NCBI RefSeq assembly: GCF_039542905.1
Contig: NZ_BAABIS010000001.1
Coordinates: 186,001 to 250,000, forward strand
Source of the DNA: Kitasatospora terrestris
GTDB taxonomy: Bacteria; Actinomycetota; Actinomycetes; Streptomycetales; Streptomycetaceae
Length of the DNA: 64,000 bases
Direction: 5' to 3'
The notes under the pieces are model-generated. The model saw only the letters and a program-made list of their open reading frames with translations. It had not been told where the DNA came from and did not search any database. Shown here piece by piece: positions 8,433-17,109 of this stretch. How positions within the stretch are numbered: position 1 is the stretch's first letter; every line of letters begins with the position of its first letter. Position numbers and translations under genes: made by a program.

Positions 8433-8531
8433 TGAGACCCGACCCCGCGGGGCGGGGCCGTTCCGCCCCGGAGCCGCCCCGCGCCCGCGCCGCCCGCGCC
8501 GTCCGCCCCGCGCTGCCGGATCCGCCGGAGA

Positions 8532-9647
8532 ATGCGCCTGATGGAGGTGGGCACACGCCCCGGCATGCCACTCCACCGCAGGCCCCGACAGGGGCACGAA
8601 CCGACCGCCCCCGGCCCGGGCAGCGACGGCGGCCCAGCCCGTCCCACCAAGATCCCCGGCCCGGGCGGCGACGGCGGCCCCACCGGCCCCACCGACATCC
8701 CGGGGCGGGGGTGGGTGGCGGTCCTCGGACGCACCGGCCGCGAGTTCCTCGACGACGAGCTACCGGACCGCGCCGCGGCCCTCACCTACTACGGGGTGCT
8801 GGCGATCTTCCCCGCGCTGCTGGTCCTGGTGTCCCTGCTCGGCCTGATCGGCGCCGGCACCACGGAGACGCTGCTGGACAACGTCCAGGCCCTCGCCCCC
8901 GGCGCGGTGCGCGACGTCCTGCACGACGCGATCACCCAGCTCCGGTCGAGCCCGGGCACCGGCGGGGTCGTCGCCGTCGTCGGCCTCGCCGGTGCGCTCT
9001 GGTCGGCGTCCGGGTACATCGGCGCGTTCATGCGCGCGGGCAACGCCGTCTACGACATCCGCGAGGGCCGACCGGTGTGGAAGACCACCCCGCTGCGGAT
9101 CGGCCTCACGCTGCTGACCATGCTGCTGCTCGTCGTGTGCGCCGGCATCGTCGTCCTCACCGGGCAGGTCGCCCGTTGGGCCGGCGACCTGCTCGGCATC
9201 GGCCGCACCGCCCTCGCCGTCTGGGGGGTCGTGAAGTGGCCGGTCCTGGTCGTGCTGGTCACCTTCCTGATCGCCCTGCTGTACTGGGCCGCCCCGAACG
9301 TCCGCGGCCGCAGCCTGCGCTGGATCACCCCGGGCAGCACGCTCGCGGTGCTGCTCTGGCTCGCCCTCTCGGGCGGCTTCGCCGCGTACGTGGCGAACTT
9401 CGCCTCCTACAACCGGACGTACGGCACGGTCGCGGCCGTCATCGTCTTCCTGGTCTGGCTGTGGCTGACCAACCTCGCCGTCCTGCTGGGCCTGGAACTG
9501 GACGCCGAACTCGCCCGCGAGCAGGCCGTCCTGTCCGGGATGCCGCCCGGTGAGGAGCCCTACGTCGAGCCCCGCTCCACCCGCACCTGGCCGGACGATG
9601 CCGACGGCTCCGACGGCCCCCACCGCCTCCACGGCTCCGACGTGTAG
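8532..9647 (+). CDS. YihY/BrkB family membrane protein
   Basis: 371 residues. A Gly/Pro-rich cytosolic N-terminus (about 60 residues with repeated 'GPGGDGGP'-like units) precedes the YihY domain: 'FLDDELPDRAAALTYYGVLAIFP', six hydrophobic helices, and 'YNRTYGTVAAVIVFLVWLWLTN', the most conserved family block. A variable acidic tail follows. The family was once called ribonuclease BN in error; its role is unresolved. ATG 8541 is an alternative start better spaced from CCGGAG. Confidence 0.87.
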   Translation: MRLMEVGTRPGMPLHRRPRQGHEPTAPGPGSDGGPARPTKIPGPGGDGGPTGPTDIPGRGWVAVLGRTGREFLDDELPDRAAALTYYGVLAIFPALLVLVSLLGLIGAGTTETLLDNVQALAPGAVRDVLHDAITQLRSSPGTGGVVAVVGLAGALWSASGYIGAFMRAGNAVYDIREGRPVWKTTPLRIGLTLLTMLLLVVCAGIVVLTGQVARWAGDLLGIGRTALAVWGVVKWPVLVVLVTFLIALLYWAAPNVRGRSLRWITPGSTLAVLLWLALSGGFAAYVANFASYNRTYGTVAAVIVFLVWLWLTNLAVLLGLELDAELAREQAVLSGMPPGEEPYVEPRSTRTWPDDADGSDGPHRLHGSDV

Positions 9648-9733
9648 GACGCCGCTGTCCGGGCAGCCGTCTCCGACGCGGCTGTTGTCCCCGGCCCACG
9701 GCGAGCACGGACCCGGCTGCCCCGGTCTCCGCC

Positions 9734-9778
9734 GCCGGGCGGGCCGCCACCCGCCCAGCGGCGGGCGGCCCGCCCGGC
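9734..9778. terminator. Hairpin terminator after the YihY gene
   Basis: A 15-bp perfect stem (9734-9748 with 9764-9778) about 90 bp past the stop and before the MFS gene. No T-run. Confidence 0.6.
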
Positions 9779-9875
9779 CGGAGGACGGACGCGACCGGGT
9801 CGCCGTCTACACCGGCTCTCCCGGGGTAGGAGCGACCGCCTGAGCGAGGACATGTCGACCGCGAAGGAGGACGCC

Positions 9876-11441
9876 ATGACGGTCCATCGAACCGAGGCCC
9901 CGACCCGGGCGGCCCCGCTGCGCAGCACCGTGCCGCAGCGGATGGACCGCCTGCCCTGGAGCACCTTCCACTGGAAGGTGGTCATCGCGCTCGGGATCAC
10001 CTGGGTGCTGGACGGGATCGAGATCACCATCGCCGGTTCCATCGCGGACCGGCTCCGGGACCAGCAGACCCTGGGGTTCTCGTCCGGCCAGGTCGGCCTG
10101 ACGGCCAGCATCTACCTGCTCGGCGAGGTCTTCGGCGCGCTGTTCTTCGGCCGCCTGGCCGACCGGCTGGGCAGGCGCAAGCTGTTCATCGCCACGCTCG
10201 GCGTCTACCTGGTGGGCAACGGCCTCACCGCGCTGTCGATGAACTTCGCGTTCTTCGCGGTCACCCGTTTCATCGCCGGTGCCGGTATCGGCGGGGAGTA
10301 CGCCGCCCTGAACTCCGCCATCGACGAGCTGATCCCGAGCCGCCACCGCGGCCACGCGGACCTGGCCGTCAACGGAACCTACTGGCTGGGCGCGATGATC
10401 GGGGCCGCGGCCAACCTGGCGTTCCTCAACCCGGCACTGTTCGGACTGGACGTCGGCTGGCGGCTGGGCCTGCTGGTCGGGCCGGTGATCGGCGCCCTGA
10501 TCTGGGGCCTGCGCCGTACGCTGCCGGAGAGTCCGCGCTGGCTGCTCACGCACGGCAGGCCGGCCGAGGCGGAGCGGGTCGTCGACGACATCGAACGTCA
10601 GGTCGAGCGCGGTGGGGCGCGCCTGGAACCGGTGCCGGAGAGCGAAGGGATCGAGCTCAGGCCCCGACCGCCGGTCAGCTACCGGGAACTCGCGCGGATC
10701 CTGTTCCGCGACTACCGCAAGCGCTCCGTCCTCGGGTTCATGCTGATGGTGACCCAGTCGTTCCTCTACAACGCGATCTTCTTCACCTACGCCCTGATCC
10801 TCGCCGAGTTCTACGACATCCACGGCGGCGCGGTGGCCTACTTCATCTTCCCGTTCGCCGTGGGCAACCTCATGGGGCCGTTCGTCCTCGGGCGCCTCTT
10901 CGACACGGTCGGCCGGCGGCGCATGATCGGTGCCACGTACTGCGCGTCCGGTCTCCTGCTGTTCGCCACCGGATGGCTCTTCGCGGCGGGGATGCTCAGT
11001 GCCGTCACCCAGACCGTCCTGTGGTGCGTCATCTTCTTCATCGCCTCCGCCGCCGCCTCGTCCGCCTACCTCACCGTCAGCGAGATCTTCCCGGTGGAGA
11101 TGCGGGCCCAGGCCATCTCGTTCTTCTTCGCCGTCTCCATGCTCTTCGGCGGCGTCGTGGCCCCGTGGCTGTTCGCCACCCTGATCGGCGACGGCGCCGA
11201 TCCGTGGCGGGTGTTCGCCGGGTACGCGGTCGGAGCCGTCCTCATGGTCGCGGGCGGCCTGACCGCCTACCGGTGGGGCGTCGACGCGGAGCGCCGCTCG
11301 CTGGAGAGCGTCGCGATCCCCCTGTCCGCCGTCACCGTCCGGGCCGGCGACACCAGCGCGTCGGGGCTGACCGGCGGCCTGACCAGCCACGTCCGCCGCA
11401 CGCCGGGGAACCTCACCAAGGACGAGTACTACCGGTCCTGA
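9876..11441 (+). CDS. MFS transporter (sugar/organic-acid porter type)
   Basis: 521 residues with about 12 membrane helices. The loop 2-3 motif 'GRLADRLGRRKLFIATLG' and 'RFIAGAGIGGEYAALNSAI' place it in the metabolite:H+ symporter or sugar porter branch of the major facilitator superfamily, inner membrane. The AAGGAGG five bases before ATG 9876 decides the start over ATG 9852. The central cytosolic loop holds an acidic-basic stretch (residues about 220-265). Substrate cannot be deduced. Confidence 0.88.
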   Translation: MTVHRTEAPTRAAPLRSTVPQRMDRLPWSTFHWKVVIALGITWVLDGIEITIAGSIADRLRDQQTLGFSSGQVGLTASIYLLGEVFGALFFGRLADRLGRRKLFIATLGVYLVGNGLTALSMNFAFFAVTRFIAGAGIGGEYAALNSAIDELIPSRHRGHADLAVNGTYWLGAMIGAAANLAFLNPALFGLDVGWRLGLLVGPVIGALIWGLRRTLPESPRWLLTHGRPAEAERVVDDIERQVERGGARLEPVPESEGIELRPRPPVSYRELARILFRDYRKRSVLGFMLMVTQSFLYNAIFFTYALILAEFYDIHGGAVAYFIFPFAVGNLMGPFVLGRLFDTVGRRRMIGATYCASGLLLFATGWLFAAGMLSAVTQTVLWCVIFFIASAAASSAYLTVSEIFPVEMRAQAISFFFAVSMLFGGVVAPWLFATLIGDGADPWRVFAGYAVGAVLMVAGGLTAYRWGVDAERRSLESVAIPLSAVTVRAGDTSASGLTGGLTSHVRRTPGNLTKDEYYRS

Positions 11442-11471
11442 GACCGGCGGCCGGCCGGAGGTGCGGCGGAC

Positions 11472-11651
11472 ATGCGCTGGACGGATCTCGGATGGGCGTT
11501 CACCGCGTACGTCGCCGGCCTGCTCACCGTCGGCCTGGTGACCGGCGGGAACGAGGGCCGCGACGTCGCCCTGGGCAGCGCGGCCGGCGCCCTCGCCGCC
11601 CTGGCCCTGCTCGCCGTCCGGATCTGGTCACGGCACCACCGGCGGCCGTGA
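11472..11651 (+). CDS. Small two-helix membrane protein
   Basis: 59 residues: 'LGWAFTAYVAGLLTVGLVTG', an acidic turn (NEGRD), a second Ala/Leu helix, then a basic end (RIWSRHHRRP). GGAGG lies ten bases upstream. It follows the MFS gene by 30 bp and may share its transcript. Codon bias is native. No family known to me. Confidence 0.55.
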   Translation: MRWTDLGWAFTAYVAGLLTVGLVTGGNEGRDVALGSAAGALAALALLAVRIWSRHHRRP

Positions 11652-11660
11652 CCGGAGCCG

Positions 11661-11693
11661 CGCTTCGCCGGGCCGGGCCGGCCCGGCGAAGCG
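11661..11693 (+). terminator. Hairpin terminator
   Basis: Perfect 14-bp stem (11661-11674 with 11680-11693, 5-nt loop) just after the 59-residue gene, closing the MFS unit. Confidence 0.7.
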
Positions 11694-11778
11694 GTTCGCC
11701 TCCGGCCCGTCTCGGAACCCGCCGACGGGGTACACGCCCACCCCAGGACGGAGTCGAAGCCGGAGAGGAACCGCGCAG

Positions 11779-12252
11779 ATGGACGCGATCGTGCTGCTGA
11801 GGAACGACCACAAGACCGTGGAGAAGCTGTTCAAGGCCTTCGAGAAGGCCGGCGAGGACGCCCACGACGAGAAGCGCCGCATCGTCGACCAGGTGATCGA
11901 AGAACTCACCGTGCACGCCGTGATCGAGGAGCAGGTCTTCTACCCGGCCGCCCGCGAGGCCGCCCCCGACACCCGGGACCACGTCCTGGAGAGCGTCGAG
12001 GAGCACCACGTGGTCGTCTGGATGCTCTCCGAGCTGGCCGACCTCGACCCCTCCGACGAGCGCTTCGACGCGAAGGTGACCGTGCTGATCGAGAACGTGC
12101 GCCACCACGTCGAGGAGGAGGAGCAGGACTGGTTCCCCGAGGTCCGCAAGGCGATGGGCCGCAACCGGCTCCTGGAACTCGGCGAGCGCATGGAGGAGGC
12201 GAAGCGGACGGCCACCCGCGACCCGCTGAAGGTGCCGAGCGCGCGCGAGTAG
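11779..12252 (+). CDS. Hemerythrin HHE-domain protein
   Basis: 157 residues, all helical. Iron-ligand pattern visible in order: 'RNDHKTVEKLF' (His1), 'HAVIEEQVFYP' (His and Glu), 'VEEHHVVVWML' (paired His), 'VRHHVEEEEQDWFP' (His and Glu). This is the HHE di-iron bundle, which binds oxygen or nitric oxide or senses redox state. GGAGAGGAA upstream of the ATG. Stands alone, opposite a convergent YihY gene. Confidence 0.9.
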   Translation: MDAIVLLRNDHKTVEKLFKAFEKAGEDAHDEKRRIVDQVIEELTVHAVIEEQVFYPAAREAAPDTRDHVLESVEEHHVVVWMLSELADLDPSDERFDAKVTVLIENVRHHVEEEEQDWFPEVRKAMGRNRLLELGERMEEAKRTATRDPLKVPSARE

Positions 12253-12263
12253 CGTCCGCCGCG

Positions 12264-13085
12264 TCAGGGGCTGCGCCCGCCGTCCGGCGGGCTGGAGGCC
12301 GCGAGGAGCCGGCCGGCGAGCGCACCCCCGTACACGGTGTACCCCACGCCGATCAGCCAGGACTGCACCACCAGGATGGTGCCCACCGCGCCGTACGAGA
12401 CCGCGTTGGACACCATCAGCGGGGCGAAGACCACCTCGGAGAAGTACCGCAGACCGGCGAACGCCGCCACGGTGGCGAACGCACCGGGCAGCAGGCGCAG
12501 CCACGCGATGCGCGCACCGAGCAGCAGGTGCTGCAGCCACCAGAAGTACAGCACCCCGCCGCAGGCCCCCACCGCGATCCGGGGGGCCGGCGAGACGGCG
12601 TCGCCGCGCCAGGGCAGGCCGCGCCAGGTGCTGAGGAGGATGAGGGCGATCAGCCCCGCCAGGCCGAGGACCTGCCGCCACAGGGTGTGCCAGGGCGCCG
12701 GCGCCAGCTGCCAGATCCGCTCGTAGGCGTTCTGGACGGCGGCCATCAGCGACACCCCGAACACGGCGAGGCCCGCCAGGCCCAGCGCCGTGGTGGTGCT
12801 CAGCACCTCGCTGCGGGAGGCGAACAGCTCGTTCACGGCGTCGGCGGAGCTGCCGGACACGCCGAGGCCCTCGGTGATCCAGTCCGCGACGCCGCTGCCG
12901 CGGGCCGGCAGGGCCGCCGCGATCACCACCAGCAGCGGCACCAGGGTGACGAAGAACAGCGTGGCGAACGCCATCGAACGGTGCAGCAGCTCCAGCTCCC
13001 GCCCCTGACGCCAGACCCGCCCCGCGCCCCGCCGGACCCGACGTCCCAGCCCGGCCAGACGGGCACGGGCCCGCTCCTCCGCCAC
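12264..13085 (-). CDS. YihY/BrkB family membrane protein (second copy)
   Basis: 273 residues from GTG 13085 (GTG 13109 would add eight). Helices start with 'ATLFFVTLVPLLVVIAAAL', a cytosolic basic N-terminus precedes it, and 'SYGAVGTILVVQSWLIGVGYTVYGGAL' fills the last helices. More divergent than the copy at 8532; the usual polar YihY motif is replaced. Stop lies 11 bp from the convergent hemerythrin stop. Confidence 0.78.
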   Translation of the reverse strand: MAEERARARLAGLGRRVRRGAGRVWRQGRELELLHRSMAFATLFFVTLVPLLVVIAAALPARGSGVADWITEGLGVSGSSADAVNELFASRSEVLSTTTALGLAGLAVFGVSLMAAVQNAYERIWQLAPAPWHTLWRQVLGLAGLIALILLSTWRGLPWRGDAVSPAPRIAVGACGGVLYFWWLQHLLLGARIAWLRLLPGAFATVAAFAGLRYFSEVVFAPLMVSNAVSYGAVGTILVVQSWLIGVGYTVYGGALAGRLLAASSPPDGGRSP

Positions 13086-13341
13086 GGAACCCCACCGACC
13101 TCCGCCCACCGGCCGTCAACGGCTGGCGGGCGCCGCCGGGTGCGCCCGCTCCTCCCATCCTCCGCGCCCGACGGACAACCGCGCACCCGACGCGCCGCCG
13201 GCCGGTCGACGGCGCGTCGGGGGGCCACCGCACCGCGCGGGGCCCGTCCCGCGGATCCGGGTGTCGGCCGTTCGGCGCATCCTGCCGCGCCGCCCGCCGT
13301 GTCGGCGCGCTCCGGAGCCCTGTCCGGGATCCGCTGGAGGA

Positions 13342-14538
13342 ATGCCGGACGAGACCCTGCCCCTGAACCTCGGTGAGGAAATGCTGGAGCAGTTCCTCAC
13401 CTCCGGACGAACCCTCGACCCGAAGGACGCCCCCCGCATCGCCGAGCAGTACACCCGCGCGCTCGGTCTCGGATCGAGCGCCGTCTACCTCACCGACATC
13501 CAGCAGAACCGCCTGGTCGCCCTGGCCGACGGCCGCGACCTGCCGATCGAGGGCACCCTGGCCGGCCGGGCGTTCCGCACCGGCACGATGCAGGTCGAGG
13601 AGGACGACGCGACGGGCCTGGCGGTGTGGTTCCCGCTGGTCGACGGTGCCGAGCGCCTCGGCGTCCTGAGCCTGCGGACACCGGCGCTGGACCGCGAGGC
13701 CGTCCGCCGCTGCCGCCTGGTCGCGGCCCTGCTCGCCATGGTCATCACCTCCAAGCGCGACACCAGCGACAGCTACGCCCACGGCACCCGCGCCGACACC
13801 ATGAGCCTGCCCTCGGAGATGCTCCGCGCCTTCCTGCCACCGCGCACCGTCTGCACGGACCGGGTCATCTCCACCGCCGTGCTCGAACCGGCCTACCGGC
13901 TGGGCGGCGACGCGTTCGAGCACTCCCTGGCCGACGGCGTCCTGCACGCCGCCGTCCTCGACGCCATGGGCCACGACCTCGCGTCCGGGCTCACCGCCGC
14001 ACTCGCCCTCGCTGCCTGCCGCAACGCCCGGCGCAACGGCGGCGACGTGCCCGACCTGATCACCACCATCGACGACACACTGCACGAGTGGTTCCCCGAC
14101 CGCTTCGCCACCGGGGTCTTCCTCCGGCTCGACATCGCCACCGGCACCCTCCACTGGGCCAACTGCGGCCACCCCCAGCCCCTGCTGATCCGGGCCAACG
14201 AGGTCGTCCCCGACGCGCTGGCCGGCCCGGACGAACTCCCCCTCGGCCTCGGCCACCTCGGCGACACCCCGCGGAGCGTGCAGACCTTCTCCCTCCAGCC
14301 CGGCGACCGGCTGCTCCTCTACACCGACGGGGTCGTCGACGCCAAGGGCGCCCAGCACGAGTTCTTCGGCCTGGAACGGTTCACCGACTTCGTGATCCGC
14401 ACCACCGCCGCCGGCGAGGCCGCACCCGAAGCGCTGCGCCGCCTCATCCACGCCATCCTGGAACACCAGGACGAAGGCCTCACCGACGACGCCACCATCA
14501 TGATCATCGAATGGCAGCCGGTGGCCCCTCCCCGGTGA
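13342..14538 (+). CDS. GAF-like SpoIIE-type PP2C phosphatase
   Basis: 398 residues. N-terminal 150 residues form a GAF-like sensor; from about 175 a PPM/SpoIIE domain follows: 'YRLGGDAFEHSL' and 'AAVLDAMGHDLASGLTA' (metal-binding Asp residues), 'WANCGHPQPLLI' and 'LLLYTDGVVDA', ending 'LTDDATIMIIEW'. Members dephosphorylate anti-anti-sigma factors and so switch alternative sigma factors. TGGAGG before ATG 13342 sets the start. No anti-sigma gene is next door. Confidence 0.9.
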   Translation: MPDETLPLNLGEEMLEQFLTSGRTLDPKDAPRIAEQYTRALGLGSSAVYLTDIQQNRLVALADGRDLPIEGTLAGRAFRTGTMQVEEDDATGLAVWFPLVDGAERLGVLSLRTPALDREAVRRCRLVAALLAMVITSKRDTSDSYAHGTRADTMSLPSEMLRAFLPPRTVCTDRVISTAVLEPAYRLGGDAFEHSLADGVLHAAVLDAMGHDLASGLTAALALAACRNARRNGGDVPDLITTIDDTLHEWFPDRFATGVFLRLDIATGTLHWANCGHPQPLLIRANEVVPDALAGPDELPLGLGHLGDTPRSVQTFSLQPGDRLLLYTDGVVDAKGAQHEFFGLERFTDFVIRTTAAGEAAPEALRRLIHAILEHQDEGLTDDATIMIIEWQPVAPPR

Positions 14539-14683
14539 ACGGCCTCCGCGGCCCGCGCCACGGCCCGGTGACGCGCGACCGAACGGCCGCAGCGGCGGGA
14601 GAGCCCGACCGGAACGCCTGGCACCCGTGATCCCCGTGCTGGACAATGGTCACTTCCGCAGGGGAAGTTGACGAGGGGGCGGC

Positions 14684-16462
14684 GTGCGGGCGGGGGACGT
14701 TCTCGGGGGCAGGTACCGGATCGACGCGCGGATCGGCCAGGGCGGCATGGGCGAGGTCTGGCAGGCGTTCGACGTCGAGCTGGGCCGACCGGTCGCGCTG
14801 AAGGTCCTGCTGGAGTTCGAGACCGGCGAAGAGTGGCTGCGCCGGTTCCGACGCGAAGCGTCCATCGGCGCCCGCCTCCAGCACCCCGGCATCACGGTGG
14901 TCCACGACATCGGCCGGCACGGCACCCGGCTGTTCATCGTGATGGAACTGCTGCGCGGGACGGACCTCGGGCAGCTCATCTCCCGCAACCCGGACGGCCT
15001 TCCGGTGTCCCGGGCCGTCGACCTCGCGGCACAGGCCGCCGGTGCGCTCGCCGCGGCCCACGCGCAGCAGGTGGTGCACCGCGACCTGAAACCCGGCAAC
15101 CTCTTCCTGCTGTCCGACGGCCGTCTGAAACTCTGCGACTTCGGGATCGCCCGGACCGCGCAGGCCACCCAGGGCCTGACGCAGACCGGCCGGCCGTTCG
15201 GGACCCCGGCCTACATGGCACCGGAGCAGTGGCGCGGCGAGCACGTCGACGCGCGCTGCGACCTGTACGCCCTGGGCTGCGTGCTGCACGCCCTGCTGAC
15301 CGGCCGTCCGCCGTTCCCCGAGCGGGAGCAGGCCTGGTCGCTGATGCGCCGCCACCTCGACGAAGTACCGCCGCCACCGAGCACGATCCGCGCGGACGTC
15401 CCCGCCGAGCTCGACCGACTGGTCGCCTCCCTCCTCGCCAAGGACCCGGCCCGACGACCGGACGCCACGGCCGTCGCCGCCGCCCTCACCTCCGCCGCCC
15501 GGACAGCCGGCGACCACGCCCCGACCCCACCGCCCCCACCTCCCCCACCGCCACCGCCCGCCGACCGCTTGCCGCCGGCCCCCGTCGGCGACCAGCCGCC
15601 CGTACCACCGCAGCCGGGGCAGGCGCCGTCGCCGCGCGGCCGCCGCGAGCGGAGCGTCGCCGTGGTCTGCGCGTCCGTCCTCGCCGTCGGCGCGGTCGCC
15701 TGGGCCGTCTCCGCCACCCGCGACACCGGACGCGGCAGCGCGTCCGGCGGACGGAGCGCGGCCACGACCGGGTCGAGCACGCATCTCGTGCCGTCACCGA
15801 CCCGCAGCGCCACCGCGTCACCCAGCCCCACGAAGACCACCCCGTCCCCGTACGTATCCCCGTCCACGTTCACGTCGCCGACCGCCGTCACGAGCCGGAC
15901 CGCCTTCGACCCCGGATCGCTCGACTCCGCAGACACCGACCGCACACCGCTCACCACCCACGCGCTGCTCCCCGAGAACTTCACCGACGCGAAGGGAGTG
16001 CTGTACACGATGAGAAGCGGCGGGGTGGAACCCTGCGTCGACGGCCGCGAATCCAGCCGGGTCCGGACCGCCCTCACCCGCAACGGCTGCCGCGGCACCG
16101 TGGCCGCGACCTACACCGACACCGCCGAGCACATCCTGGTCGTCGTCACCGTGGCCGCCATGCCCGACGCCACCGCCGCCGGCGCCGCCCGCGCGGACCT
16201 CCTGGAGGCGGCCAGCGGCGAATGGGCCATCTGGTGCCCGCCGACCGGCCCGGCCGCAGCGGTCTGCACCAACTCCACGGCGACGATCAACCGCGCCACC
16301 CAGGCCGGCTACCTCAACAGCACCCACCGGTACGTCACCGAGGCCAGGGCCCTCTACATCTCCTTGACCCAGGACCAGTCCATCAAGCCGTGGCTCGACT
16401 CGGCCTCACTGGCCGCCTCGTACTCCACCGGGCCGCAGAACTACCTCGGCAACCGCCCGTAG
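14684..16462 (+). CDS. Membrane Ser/Thr protein kinase
   Basis: 592 residues. Kinase domain 1-270: Gly loop GQGGMGEV near 18, Lys in ALKVL, catalytic VHRDLKPGN near 130-138, DFG near 151, MAPEQW. Then a proline-rich linker with a run of prolines (about 283-300), a membrane helix near 323-343, a Ser/Thr-rich spacer and an extracytoplasmic domain with several Cys that could sense a ligand. PknB-type receptor kinases act in this way on cell-wall and development targets. The sensor part is not a PASTA domain. GTG start with GAGGGGG upstream. Confidence 0.92.
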   Translation: MRAGDVLGGRYRIDARIGQGGMGEVWQAFDVELGRPVALKVLLEFETGEEWLRRFRREASIGARLQHPGITVVHDIGRHGTRLFIVMELLRGTDLGQLISRNPDGLPVSRAVDLAAQAAGALAAAHAQQVVHRDLKPGNLFLLSDGRLKLCDFGIARTAQATQGLTQTGRPFGTPAYMAPEQWRGEHVDARCDLYALGCVLHALLTGRPPFPEREQAWSLMRRHLDEVPPPPSTIRADVPAELDRLVASLLAKDPARRPDATAVAAALTSAARTAGDHAPTPPPPPPPPPPPADRLPPAPVGDQPPVPPQPGQAPSPRGRRERSVAVVCASVLAVGAVAWAVSATRDTGRGSASGGRSAATTGSSTHLVPSPTRSATASPSPTKTTPSPYVSPSTFTSPTAVTSRTAFDPGSLDSADTDRTPLTTHALLPENFTDAKGVLYTMRSGGVEPCVDGRESSRVRTALTRNGCRGTVAATYTDTAEHILVVVTVAAMPDATAAGAARADLLEAASGEWAIWCPPTGPAAAVCTNSTATINRATQAGYLNSTHRYVTEARALYISLTQDQSIKPWLDSASLAASYSTGPQNYLGNRP

Positions 16463-16519
16463 GCCCCCCGCCCAACTGCCCTCGCCCCCCACGGGCACGC
16501 CCGGACGGCGACGGACGGA

Positions 16520-16602
16520 TGGTGGGCGAGGACGGATTCGAACCGTCACAGCCGAAGCGGGGGTTTTACAGACCCCGGGGCTCTCCTGTGCCCAGCTCGC
16601 CC
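16520..16602 (-). tRNA. tRNA-Tyr (GTA), unusual
   Basis: Minus-strand cloverleaf of 83 nt: 7-bp acceptor GGGCGAG/CTCGCCC, 4-bp D stem, anticodon loop CTGTAAA (GTA), T arm GACGG-TTCGAAT-CCGTC, encoded ACCA end. Position 8 is C instead of the near-universal U, and the variable region is only 12 nt where a bacterial Tyr tRNA usually has a longer arm. Confidence 0.8.
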
Positions 16603-16603
16603 T

Positions 16604-16695
16604 TGGCGGAGGAGGTGGGAGTCGAACCCACACGGGTGCTCACGCACCCCGACGGCTTTCCGAGCCGCGGCCGGCGCCCATCGGCTGGCCCCTCC
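16604..16695 (-). tRNA. tRNA-Ser-like (GGA), non-canonical
   Basis: Class II tRNA of 92 nt including CCA. Acceptor GGAGGGG pairs with CTCCTCC (one G-T), the variable arm is a perfect hairpin (GGGTGC-GTGA-GCACCC) and the T arm is regular. Oddities: anticodon loop TCGGAAA puts C, not U, at position 33; no U at position 8; the D arm needs a 3-nt connector. It may be a decaying gene or an unusual serine tRNA. It is one base from tRNA-Tyr. Confidence 0.65.
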
Positions 16696-16700
16696 ACACG

Positions 16701-16720
16701 TGGTACTGCAGTGGTACTGC
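16701..16720. repeat. Direct repeat between tRNA genes
   Basis: TGGTACTGC occurs at 16701-16709 and 16712-16720 in the short spacer between the Ser-like and Gln tRNA genes, possibly a trace of duplication or a processing signal. Confidence 0.6.
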
Positions 16721-16721
16721 G

Positions 16722-16793
16722 CTGCCGGACGAGGATTCGAACCCCGATCGCCTGATCCAGAGTCAGGTGTGCTGCCAGTTGCACCCTCCGGCA
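16722..16793 (-). tRNA. tRNA-Gln (CTG), no encoded CCA
   Basis: 72-nt cloverleaf: acceptor TGCCGGA/TCCGGCA, D stem GTGC/GCAC, anticodon stem CCTGA/TCAGG with loop CTCTGGA (CTG), T stem with one G-T pair. Position 8 is G, the variable loop has four bases, and the CCA is not in the DNA (CGC follows), unlike its two neighbours. Confidence 0.75.
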
Positions 16794-16808
16794 CAGCGGG
16801 GCGGCACG

Positions 16809-16850
16809 AAAAAGGCCGCCCGAGCGGGGAGACGATCCCCGAGGGCGACC
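16809..16850 (-). terminator. Rho-independent terminator with T-run
   Basis: On the minus strand a long GC hairpin (GGTCGCCC-TCGGGG ... CCCCG-CTCGGGCGGCC) is followed by TTTTT (16813-16809). A T-run is rare in this genome. It lies between a tiny ORF and the tRNA-Gln gene. Confidence 0.65.
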
Positions 16851-16872
16851 CGACACGAAGCCGGTCAGCGCG

Positions 16873-16944
16873 CTACGAGGACGTCCCGCGATACTGGGAC
16901 CGCGAGGAGCGCTGATACGACTGGACACGGATCACGGTGTTCAC
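16873..16944 (-). CDS. Candidate 23-residue small protein
   Basis: GTG start at 16944 with GAAGGAG eight bases upstream, and a stop at 16873. The peptide is rich in Ser, Arg, Gln and Tyr (NTVIRVQSYQRSSRSQYR), without Cys. The good ribosome site and the T-run terminator 23 bp downstream make a self-contained mini-transcription unit. It could instead be a leader peptide for the tRNA genes beyond the terminator. No family recognised. Confidence 0.45.
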   Translation of the reverse strand: MNTVIRVQSYQRSSRSQYRGTSS

Positions 16945-17109
16945 GTCTCGCGCTCCTTCCTCTTGTCCCTGGGCCTGTTCGGCGCGACGGGTCCACAGTG
17001 CCGTGTGGCGGCCGGGCGCCACAACACATTTACCGCCGCCGAGTGGCGGGCGCGCACCACGTCGGCACCATGAGTAGTAGATCGCTCACAAACAGTAAGG
17101 ATCTTCCTC

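Noticed and set aside
11524..14646. 1040-codon minus-strand frame over hemerythrin and phosphatase genes
   Set aside because: Covers genes on both strands with clear motifs; composition is typical of antisense in high-GC DNA.
16520..16793. tRNA genes as an integration site for an ICE or prophage
   Set aside because: No integrase, excisionase or duplicated tRNA 3' end was seen on either side.
16700..16915. 71-codon plus-strand ORF over the tRNA-Gln gene
   Set aside because: Its sequence is the complement of a tRNA and a terminator; no ribosome site.
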